Of a stretch of DNA of 6,443 bases, positions 1 through 6,035 are shown piece by piece. Both the position numbers and the translations under genes were made by a program. Source of the DNA: Akkermansiaceae bacterium (GTDB lineage: Bacteria; Verrucomicrobiota; Verrucomicrobiia; Verrucomicrobiales; Akkermansiaceae); NCBI GenBank assembly GCA_020627645.1, contig JAHDGN010000196.1, forward strand, positions 1 to 6,443, given 5' to 3'. The notes under the pieces were generated by a model that was not told the origin of the DNA, ran no database searches, and saw nothing but the letters and a program-made list of their open reading frames with translations. Within the stretch, counting starts at the first letter, position 1. Every line of letters starts with the position of its first letter.

Positions 1-601
1 CGTTATTTCGACGCCTGATACATCACAGAATGCAACATTGGTGAACTGGACTCAGGAGCCAGGTGTGGTGGCGACACAGAGTGCGACTGACAATGGGAGT
101 TATCAACGGAATGCATCAGTATCGATCGATGGGAATACAAATAGTGATTTTGATAGTGGAAGTGTAACTTATATTACTAAAGGAAATCAAAATAAGACCT
201 GGTTGCAAGTGGATCTTGGGGAGGACCGAGAAATCGAAGAGATTAGGATACACGATCGGACAGATGATTATACTAATCTCTTAAAGAACTTCCGAGTGAG
301 TATTCTGAGTGCCTCTGGAGAAGTTCTGTTGAGTCAAGACTTTCATTCTGATGGCTCTAGCTCGGTTGATTTGGTCGAGAAGTGGAGTTTTTCAAAAGTA
401 ACTGGAAGAGTTGTGAAAGTTGAGATGCTTCAAGATAATTTTGAGTGGGACGGAGTATCTCGTCGTCTCCTAATTTTAGCAGAACTGGAGATTATGGGTC
501 GTCAGCCTGTGTTGTCTCGTGAAAATAGCCCCGGAGGAGGAGGTGTCGTTATTTCGACGCCTGATACATCACAGAATGCAACATTGGTGAACTGGACTCA
601 G
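1..601 (+). repeat. Direct repeat at the discoidin linker, copies 1-55 and 547-601
   Basis: Bases 1-55 and 547-601 are identical, and 64 of 66 bases match if the comparison is extended to 66 and 612. The identity may extend left beyond the window. The copies are 546 bp (182 codons) apart, which is one module. They encode the linker and first strand (STPDTSQNATLVNWTQ) of two successive discoidin modules, whereas the modules themselves differ strongly in sequence. The span given covers both copies and the module between them. Confidence 0.9.
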
Positions 602-1261
602 AAGTCAGGTGTTGTTGCCAGGCAGAGTTCAGTCTCGGAGATTGAGGGAATAATTTTGGGGGGTCCTGATTTGGCGGTGGACGGAAGAAATACAACGGCT
701 GCTAGGACTGGTGCCACAGAGCTTGGATGGTGGGAAGTTGATCTTGGGAAAGTCAGACCGATTACCGAGATCAAGATTACGCCGAGTTCTGATGGGCGGT
801 ATCTGACGAATTATCGCGTCAGTATTTTTGGTGATGACTCTGACCTAGCCTTGGTTAGTCGAGACTACTTTGTTCGCACGGGCCAGCCTGATGGGACTCA
901 ATCGTGGGAAGTTAACCTTGAAGGTAGAAGAGTCAAAATTGAATTGCTCGGCCCAAACCGTTTGAATAACGAGGTTCTCGAAATGGGCGAAGTGGAGGTC
1001 ATTGGACCGGAAATTACAGATGAAGGGGAGCAAGAGATGGAAGGGGATGAAAACGCACCGAGCCGTCGGCTCCGAGTATCTCGTCAAAAGAAGAATGCTT
1101 TTTCTTTGGCAAGAATTCAGCTCTACAATATCAAAGACTTATTCCGGGTGATGGTGAATCTGAGATCAAAATTCAAAAGGTTGGAGATCAAATCAGGCTT
1201 CTCCACAAGTTTGGACATTCTCGGAATGAGCCAATACAGTATGAATGGTCGAACAATTTAA
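2..1261 (+). CDS. Tandem discoidin (F5/8 type C) domain protein, 5' partial, C-terminus frameshifted
   Basis: The frame is open from base 2, so the gene enters from the left; the TTG at 38 lies inside a domain and is not a real start. Two galactose-binding-like F5/8 C modules are seen, at about 38-500 and 584-1015. Both show the family pattern: a VVATQS or VVARQS opening, DGNT or DGRN, then a W..VDLG strand (LQVDLG, WWEVDLG), an IEEIRI or ITEIKI strand, FRVSIL or YRVSIF, and a closing LEIMG or VEVIG strand. Such modules bind carbohydrate or surfaces in large exported proteins; the ligand cannot be told here. The modules are joined by a Gly-rich linker (about 520-550). After about 1050 the frame turns Lys/Arg-rich and family-unlike and stops at 1261, while the plausible C-terminus continues in another frame to 1419. 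I take this as a broken gene. The domain call is firm; its biological role is unknown. Confidence 0.8.
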   Translation, partial: VISTPDTSQNATLVNWTQEPGVVATQSATDNGSYQRNASVSIDGNTNSDFDSGSVTYITKGNQNKTWLQVDLGEDREIEEIRIHDRTDDYTNLLKNFRVSILSASGEVLLSQDFHSDGSSSVDLVEKWSFSKVTGRVVKVEMLQDNFEWDGVSRRLLILAELEIMGRQPVLSRENSPGGGGVVISTPDTSQNATLVNWTQKSGVVARQSSVSEIEGIILGGPDLAVDGRNTTAARTGATELGWWEVDLGKVRPITEIKITPSSDGRYLTNYRVSIFGDDSDLALVSRDYFVRTGQPDGTQSWEVNLEGRRVKIELLGPNRLNNEVLEMGEVEVIGPEITDEGEQEMEGDENAPSRRLRVSRQKKNAFSLARIQLYNIKDLFRVMVNLRSKFKRLEIKSGFSTSLDILGMSQYSMNGRTI

Positions 1262-1419
1262 TAGACTGGTTTGCGGTTTCAAAAGGGCTTGAGCCAGAGA
1301 GCGGATTTACCGTGTTCCTCCAGGAGGAAACAGAGAAGAATGATTCGACAGAATGTCTCTTTAAATTGAGGGGAAAAGTCGATAGACTCTTTTTCCGAGT
1401 CAATCGATTCACCGAATAG
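1051..1419 (+). pseudogene. Displaced C-terminal tail of the discoidin-domain protein (after a -1 frameshift)
   Basis: This frame is open from just after a TGA at 1048-1050 to a TAG at 1417-1419. It contains no ATG, and no alternative start with a ribosome binding site, so it cannot be an independent gene. Its translation from about 1141 reads as a beta-rich tail with the segments GDQIRLLHKFG, YEWSNNLIDWFAVS, SGFTVFL and a terminal RLFFRVNRF. This resembles the C-terminal 'Y.WS.DL..W..V ... FFRV' module common at the ends of large secreted proteins of Verrucomicrobiota (family knowledge from memory). The competing frame over the same bases, ending at 1261, is basic and unlike any such module. 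A one-base loss between about 1051 and 1110 would join the two. A sequencing error would give the same picture. Confidence 0.6.
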
Positions 1420-1423
1420 TGAT

Positions 1424-1750
1424 TTGGTTCATCCTCGTTGTTTTGAGGTTGTTGGTCATAAATTATCTTTAACGGGGTATCAAGGTGCCCTTGATTGGGC
1501 GACCTCGCTTGGAGAGGTTGAACTTCGCGAAAATGCATTGGCGGGAATTTTGTCATCTCTCGGTGAAAAAAAATGGGGGTTGGCTTGGTCTCAAGTTCAG
1601 GGTGGTTTGACTGCCGGTGCCCGGGTGAAAATTTTAGGGGAATATGCGGGTGATTTAGCACTGCGGGATCCGGGTAGAGCGGAACAGTGGGTGATGTCTC
1701 TTCCGGCGCGCGATCGAGGCGAAGTTGGGGAACTTTACTTTCTTCTATGA
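1424..1750 (+). pseudogene. 5' fragment of an alpha-helical W-repeat protein, N-terminally truncated
   Basis: The only possible start is a TTG at 1424, with no Shine-Dalgarno sequence ahead of it and only four bases after the preceding stop. There is no signal peptide. The 108 residues contain three helical-repeat signatures with a tryptophan in each: ALDWATSL (W25), GLAWSQVQ (W55) and AEQWVMSLP (W89), spaced 30 and 34 residues apart. This is the hydrophobic-Trp helix repeat, often written W...LP....R..A, common in uncharacterised verrucomicrobial proteins that are normally much longer and start with an export signal (from memory). The frame ends at a TGA at 1748-1750, where the repeat pattern shifts to another frame. 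I infer that the original N-terminus was deleted and that the gene is a remnant; its function is unknown. Confidence 0.55.
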
Positions 1751-2247
1751 GTGGTGAGAGGGGGGCAGATTTTTATCGATCTTTATTCCAAGAGGGAAGT
1801 GGACTAGAACAGGGGAACGAAGTGCCTTTGGAGGCAGTGGCCTCTTTTTCTCAAAAGAGGGCAAGGATGGATCTTGAGGGCGCAGCACGGTGGGCACCTG
1901 AGATAAAGTCGGATAAGGCACGGGGGAGTGCCTACAAGAACATTGCAGAGTCGTGGGTGCGGTTTGATCCTGAAGGATTAAGTCATTGGATGGAAACTTT
2001 GCCCGGGGGAGATGATCGTGATGTGCTTGCTCAAGTGTATGTAACTAAGATGGTAAACTTTGAGCCGAGGGCTGCTTTTAAATGGGCGGACCAGATTGTT
2101 GATCCGGTAGCTCGTGAAGAGTCCTTGTTAAGATCTGTTCGAGCATGGAATAGCTTGGGTGTGGATGGTGCTCGTGAGGCCATTGGCGAAACGGCCTTGT
2201 CGCCGGAAATGAGGAGCAGATTGATGGGGCTTTTGGAGCGTGAGTAA
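1747..2247 (+). pseudogene. 3' fragment of the same alpha-helical W-repeat protein
   Basis: The frame is open upstream to at least a GTG at 1687. The first ATG, at 1747, overlaps the stop of the preceding fragment (ATGA, 1747-1750), and I chose it only as a possible restart; no clear RBS is visible. The 166 residues carry three more repeats with exact 32-residue spacing between tryptophans: AARWAPEI, LSHWMETLPGG and AFKWADQIVD, with Arg/Ala-rich second helices such as DRDVLAQVYV between them. It ends naturally with a helical SRLMGLLERE. The distance from the last Trp codon of the upstream fragment (1688) to the first here (1891) is 203 nt. Adding one lost base gives 68 codons, two periods of 34, so both fragments were once one protein. 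If both are translated they could still pair as a split solenoid. Confidence 0.55.
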
Positions 2248-2290
2248 TACCTTTCCTTCCATTGGCGTCAAAACAGAGGCATAAAGGCTC

Positions 2291-2926
2291 TTACTTTCTC
2301 CGGAAGAGGAAAGAGAGAATCATGGAAATGATGCGCATGAGTCCGCTTCCAGAGCGGCGTTGTTGGCCATGGCTGCCGCCTCCTCCGAGGATCATGCCGG
2401 CGATGTCGTCGATGACGGAACCATCTCCGTCGCGATCGAGAATGGCTCCGATACCGCCTCCAAGGCCGCTTGAGGATCCTGACGGGGTTCGCTGGTTAGA
2501 AGTGGTCGCACCGCGGCCCTGTTTGAAGAGCATGCCAATGATGATGGGGGCAAGGATGGGTAGAAGTTTACGGGCGATCCCTCCGCCGATATTAAATTTT
2601 TTGGAGAATGCTTCGGAGGTGGAGTCCTGAGTTTTTTGATCAAAAATGTCTTCGATGGGAGATTTCTCGCCGGCTAGTCCTCGTTCGAAGATGTCGTCCA
2701 TTTCATCGGGAGTGTTTTCGCTGAATCCGGCTTCGGCGAGGAGCTCTTCCATTCCGGAGCGGCCGACGGATTCTTGTTTTCTTTTGAGTTCGCCGAGAAC
2801 GACGGGTGACAGGGATTCGAGCGCGTCGAGTGATTGTTTGCGTGAGAGTTCGGTGCGGCTACTGAGCTTGCCAGCGACTTGGTCGCCAAACTGTTCGAGA
2901 AGGATTTTTGTGAAGTCGTTGTTCAT
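2291..2926 (-). CDS. DUF937-family protein
   Basis: A 211-residue protein starting at ATG 2924-2926. The N-terminal two thirds (about 1-135) is helical and matches the DUF937 pattern I remember: paired helices with 'LSP.VLGELK' at about 38-48, and the signature LLPILAPIIIGML at about 121-133. A low-complexity Gly/Ser/Thr linker follows (138-160). Then comes an acidic loop, AILDRDGDGSVIDDIAGMI, in which D164, D166, D168 and G169 fit an EF-hand-like calcium loop, and a Gly-rich turn. The C-terminus is a hydrophobic helix ending in Arg/Lys (about 196-211), a possible membrane or amphipathic anchor. No signal peptide is present. The biochemical function of the family is unknown to me. The gene stands alone, convergent with the broken repeat gene and divergent from the hydrolase. 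Its leader has no Shine-Dalgarno sequence. Confidence 0.85.
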   Translation of the reverse strand: MNNDFTKILLEQFGDQVAGKLSSRTELSRKQSLDALESLSPVVLGELKRKQESVGRSGMEELLAEAGFSENTPDEMDDIFERGLAGEKSPIEDIFDQKTQDSTSEAFSKKFNIGGGIARKLLPILAPIIIGMLFKQGRGATTSNQRTPSGSSSGLGGGIGAILDRDGDGSVIDDIAGMILGGGGSHGQQRRSGSGLMRIISMILSFLFRRK

Positions 2927-3046
2927 GGGAGGATTTTTTTCGTTGCTTTGATTAAAGAGTGTTTTGAGGTGGGGAGGAAGGGGAATCGATGAAGGTATTT
3001 ATTTAATCGATTATGATGGTGGTTTGATCTATGCTCTTAATGATCT
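2927..3046. promoter_or_regulatory. Divergent intergenic region with a 7-bp inverted repeat
   Basis: These 120 bp separate the divergent starts of the DUF937 gene and the hydrolase gene, so promoters for both should lie here. The arms AATCGAT (2984-2990) and ATCGATT (3006-3012) form a perfect inverted repeat with a 15-nt AT-rich spacer, and the right arm is part of the palindrome AATCGATT (3005-3012). This could be an operator, but no bound regulator is known. I found no convincing -35/-10 pair for either direction and no good Shine-Dalgarno sequence before either start. Confidence 0.3.
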
Positions 3047-3733
3047 ATGAACAAATGGAAGTTGTTGATTCCACCTCTCCCTGGGCAGCAGTCCCGTTGG
3101 TTGGAAGGAGAGGGTGATCGGGTGGTTTTATTGCATGGATTGTGGCGAAGTGTGTGGGCGATGGAGGGAGTGGCGAGGTTTTTGAATCAGGAGGGTTTTG
3201 AGACTTTGAATGTGCCGTATGGGTCATTTTTCAAGGAAATGGATGAGATTGTGGATTGGGTGGCAGAGGAGGTGGGGCGGTCGGAGAAGCCTACGCATTT
3301 TGTGACTCATTCGATGGGGGGAGTGGTTTTGAGGCATTTGGCGGCGAGGTATCCCGAACTGGTGACCGGTAAAGTGGTGATGTTGGCTCCTCCGAATCAG
3401 GGGAGTGAGATTGTGGATTGGCTAGAGGATTCGGTCTTTGGAAAGATGGCGTTAGGGCCAGGTGGTTTATCCTTGTCGACGGATAAGATGCGTGAGGTTC
3501 CCGGATTTTCGGAAGATCAGGAGGTGATGGTTTTGATGGGGTGTCAGCCGAGGATGCCTTTTTTTAAGGCGTTGCTGGGTGCGGAGAACGATGGGATTGT
3601 GGGGGTGGATGGTGGGAGAGTGGAAGGATTGGATGGGCTTGAGGTGTTTCAAGCAGACCATTCGTTTATTATGTCAGAAGAGGAAGTGTTGGCTCGAATC
3701 CTAGAACTTTTAAAGGTTGAGAAAAGAAGTTGA
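3047..3733 (+). CDS. Alpha/beta-hydrolase fold lipase/esterase-like protein
   Basis: A 228-residue protein beginning at ATG 3047. It has the order of a compact alpha/beta hydrolase: strand DRVVLLHGLW with the oxyanion-hole HG at 30-31; the nucleophile elbow HFVTHSMGGVV with Ser89 in T-H-S-M-G-G; the APPNQGS strand end at 114-120 typical of lipase-like members; a likely acid, Asp182, in ENDGIVGV; and His205 in ADHSF as the catalytic base. Thr replaces the first Gly of the G-x-S-x-G elbow, which is common in the 'THSMGG' lipase/PGAP1-like group. There is no signal peptide or membrane segment, so it is probably cytoplasmic. It would hydrolyse an ester, lipid or thioester; the substrate cannot be told. 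The lid region is short (about 121-160). It is a single-gene unit closed by the terminator at 3826-3853, with no visible Shine-Dalgarno sequence. Confidence 0.85.
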   Translation: MNKWKLLIPPLPGQQSRWLEGEGDRVVLLHGLWRSVWAMEGVARFLNQEGFETLNVPYGSFFKEMDEIVDWVAEEVGRSEKPTHFVTHSMGGVVLRHLAARYPELVTGKVVMLAPPNQGSEIVDWLEDSVFGKMALGPGGLSLSTDKMREVPGFSEDQEVMVLMGCQPRMPFFKALLGAENDGIVGVDGGRVEGLDGLEVFQADHSFIMSEEEVLARILELLKVEKRS

Positions 3734-3942
3734 GGTTTTGACTGGAATGAAATGGGCGGATGTGTTTATTTAACTATGAAATAACTATTTCGCGTCATAG
3801 CACACTCGCGAATCATTATAAAAGACCCGCTCCTTGAAGGGAGCGGGTTTTTTCGTGGTAAGCCCGTGACTGGATTGAAACAGTCTGAGGTGCAGCGCAT
3901 CATTGACGAGGCTTCCTTATGACAGATTCGCTGATGATGATG
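3734..3942. other. Intergenic region between convergent hydrolase and VWA genes
   Basis: Apart from the terminator at 3826-3853, nothing in these 209 bp is supported as a gene. An 18-codon frame at 3866-3922 (GTG to TGA; TGLKQSEVQRIIDEASL) looks protein-like but has no RBS and lies just after the terminator. It is at most a relic. Confidence 0.5.
3826..3853 (+). terminator. Strong Rho-independent terminator, probably bidirectional
   Basis: A perfect 8-bp GC-rich stem, CCCGCTCC (3826-3833) and GGAGCGGG (3840-3847), encloses the 6-nt loop TTGAAG and is followed by six T residues (3848-3853). It ends the + strand hydrolase transcript 92 bp after its stop. On the other strand the stem is followed by the T-rich run TCTTTTAT, so it can also stop the sigma/VWA transcript coming from the right. 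Confidence 0.9.
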
Positions 3943-6009
3943 TCATTGACTTTTTCTTTGAGGCTCAGAGTCTTTAATTTTGATTTGATCTAAGGCAGGT
4001 CTTTGTTGTTTCCACTTTTGGAGAAGATCGAGGTGTGAAGAGCGGTCGCCGCGGGGGTCTTTGTCGATGCCGGATTCGGCAAGATCTAGGATCATCTTGG
4101 TATTTCCATTACCGATGTGTTTTGAGTTTCTGAGCATCATTCCCCAGAGGGCAACTGACGAAGCGAATTGGAAATCTTTCGTGGTGCTTTTCCAGTTTTG
4201 ACCGTTGTCGGTAAGGGGGCTCGAGAGTTCGGTTGAGGTATCGCCGTCTGGTTGTTTGTAGCGCATTTTGACGGTGAGGGTTTCTGGAGAGTTGACAATT
4301 GCCACCTTGGTTGAGCGGTCTGCTGGTGGGGTGGGATTTGCAGCTCCTTCGGTAGGTTTCTGGTATTTCAGGTCAATTTTTTCTGGGGTCTTTGGGGTGG
4401 GAGTTACTCCGTGAGGGATGATTTCGTAGAGGGCGGTGACGGTGTGTCCTGCTCCCAGGTCTCCGGCGTCTACTTTGTCGTTTTTGAAGTCCTCTGGTCT
4501 GAGGCGGCGATTGGCGTATCCGATGAGTCGGTATTGGGCGACTTTGCCGGGGTTGAATTCCACTTGGACTTTGACGTCCTTGGCAATGGTTTCGATGGTG
4601 CCGGTGATTCCGTGTTGGAGGACCTTGTTGGCTTCACGGAGAGAGTCGATGTAGTAATAGTTGCCGTCTCCTTTGTTGGAAATTTCTTCCATCATGTGAT
4701 CATTGAGGTTGCCTTGGCCGAATCCGAGAACGGTGAGTGAGATGTGATTATCTGCTTTGGTTTTGATCAATGAGAGCAGCCCGTCGTTGCTGGTGGGGCC
4801 GACGTTGAAGTCTCCGTCGGTTGCGAGGATGACTCGGTTGACGCCATTTTCTAGGAGGTTTTGGCTAGCGAGCTGGTAGGCGGTTTTGAGTCCAGAAGCA
4901 CCATTTGTGGAACCGCCTGAGGAGAGGGATTTGAGCGCGTTGCGGATGGCGGTGCGTCCGTCTTCGTCGACGGCAGTGGGTTTGAGGGCAATGGAGTCGT
5001 GGCCGGCGTAGGTGACGATGCTGACACGGTCGTTTTTGTTGAGTTGGCGAAGGAGGGTTTCGAATGATTGGACGAGAAGAGGGAGTTTGTCATGTGAGCT
5101 CATGGAGCCGGAGACGTCGATGAGGAAGACGAGATTAGCGGCTTTCCGGGTGTCGTTTTTGATTTCTTTTCCTTTGATGCCGACTTTGACAAGACGATGC
5201 TCTTCGTTCCACGGACAGGAGGCGATTTCGGTGTGAATGGCGAAGGGATGCTGGCTGGTGGGTTGAGGGTAGGAATAGTTGAAGTAGTTGATGAGTTCTT
5301 CGATTCGAACGGCATCGCGATTGATCAATGACCGGTCACTGATGAGGCGTCGGATATTGGTGTAGGAGGCGGTGTCGACGTCGATGGACAGGGTGGAGAG
5401 TGGAGATTTGAGTGGAGATTGGAAGGGTTGGTCGGTGAGGGCCCCGTATTTGTTAGAGGAATGAGATTCCTCTGAGAGATCTTGGGGGTAGATACCACCA
5501 TGCCCCTGAAGAAGGTCAATTTCGTAGGCTTCGCCCCGGCTCTCTCTAGAGGCTAATTTATAAGCGAAGAATGCTTCACGGCCTGCGGGCGAATTTTCCA
5601 CCACGGGCACAGGCACCCCATTGTGTTGGGCGGTTGTTGCACTAATCACCTTTGCCATTGATGAAGATGGGGCAGCAGGTAATTGGGTCCTGATTTTTTT
5701 CCCATCTACGGTCTCACCTGCCACAGGGTTGGGAGCTTCCACGTCTTCTTTGGTATTTGCGGCTACGAGTTCCTCATTAGGTGAGAGGAAGTGGAAGGCG
5801 GTGGCGCCTGCACCGAGGGTGAGGGCGGCGGCGATGCTGGTTTTGAGGATCGGGAATGGCCTTTTGGCTGCTTTGTCTTTCATGGGATGTGGTGTTTTGT
5901 TTTCGTTCATTTTTCTTTCGAGTTCTTCGAGAAAGTTGGTGTCGGGTTGGTTTTGATGACGAGCGTGCTCTTGGAGGACGGCGTCTAGGTATTTTTCGTC
6001 GTGGTTCAT
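3943..6009 (-). CDS. YfbK-like VWA-domain membrane protein with anti-sigma-like N-terminus
   Basis: A 688-residue protein starting at ATG 6007-6009, 27 bp after the stop of the sigma gene. Residues 1-50 are charged and helical and would be cytoplasmic. Residues 53-75 (PFPILKTSIAAALTLGAGATAF) are a single membrane segment or uncleaved anchor, giving an N-in topology. A disordered Pro/Ala/Ser stretch follows to about 185. Residues 187-280 match the vWF_A N-terminal region of YfbK proteins (LSTLSIDVDTASYTN, RIEELINYFNYSYP). The VWA domain runs about 291-475 with a complete MIDAS: D298-V-S300-G-S302, T368 in GGSTNG, and D398-G399 in ATDGD. The C-terminal YfbK_C-like part is about 480-665. VWA proteins bind protein partners through a MIDAS-held metal ion. 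The short cytoplasmic tail, the membrane segment and the sigma-factor neighbour suggest sigma control; this is inference. E. coli YfbK has the same VWA core but no such neighbour that I know of. Confidence 0.9.
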   Translation of the reverse strand: MNHDEKYLDAVLQEHARHQNQPDTNFLEELERKMNENKTPHPMKDKAAKRPFPILKTSIAAALTLGAGATAFHFLSPNEELVAANTKEDVEAPNPVAGETVDGKKIRTQLPAAPSSSMAKVISATTAQHNGVPVPVVENSPAGREAFFAYKLASRESRGEAYEIDLLQGHGGIYPQDLSEESHSSNKYGALTDQPFQSPLKSPLSTLSIDVDTASYTNIRRLISDRSLINRDAVRIEELINYFNYSYPQPTSQHPFAIHTEIASCPWNEEHRLVKVGIKGKEIKNDTRKAANLVFLIDVSGSMSSHDKLPLLVQSFETLLRQLNKNDRVSIVTYAGHDSIALKPTAVDEDGRTAIRNALKSLSSGGSTNGASGLKTAYQLASQNLLENGVNRVILATDGDFNVGPTSNDGLLSLIKTKADNHISLTVLGFGQGNLNDHMMEEISNKGDGNYYYIDSLREANKVLQHGITGTIETIAKDVKVQVEFNPGKVAQYRLIGYANRRLRPEDFKNDKVDAGDLGAGHTVTALYEIIPHGVTPTPKTPEKIDLKYQKPTEGAANPTPPADRSTKVAIVNSPETLTVKMRYKQPDGDTSTELSSPLTDNGQNWKSTTKDFQFASSVALWGMMLRNSKHIGNGNTKMILDLAESGIDKDPRGDRSSHLDLLQKWKQQRPALDQIKIKDSEPQRKSQ

Positions 6010-6035
6010 GGTGGATTTGTTGGTTGAAAGTTTCG

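Noticed and set aside
1050..1120. Programmed -1 ribosomal frameshifting in the discoidin gene
   Set aside because: No canonical X_XXY_YYZ slippery heptamer is in phase (for example T_CAA_AAG near 1081-1090 does not fit), and no strong downstream hairpin was seen.
2294..2313. Hairpin CTTTC...GAAAG near the converging gene ends as a terminator
   Set aside because: Only a 5-bp AT-rich stem with imperfect continuation, inside the DUF937 coding end and without a T-run.
2262..2951. + strand open frames opposite the DUF937 gene
   Set aside because: Ser/Pro/Arg-rich antisense shadows; the - strand frame has family motifs across its whole length.
3738..3768. TTGACT at about 3738 as a -35 element of a small RNA ending at the 3826 terminator
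   Set aside because: At the right spacing the -10 candidate (TGTGTT) is poor and no structured RNA is recognisable between it and the terminator.
3854..3922. Short frame downstream of the terminator that looks protein-like (TGLKQSEVQRIIDEASL)
   Set aside because: Only 18 codons from a GTG with no RBS, directly after a strong terminator; too short to support as a gene.
4411..5956. Several + strand open frames of 65-111 codons across the VWA gene
   Set aside because: They are antisense to an intact 688-residue protein with clear domains and show no domain pattern of their own.
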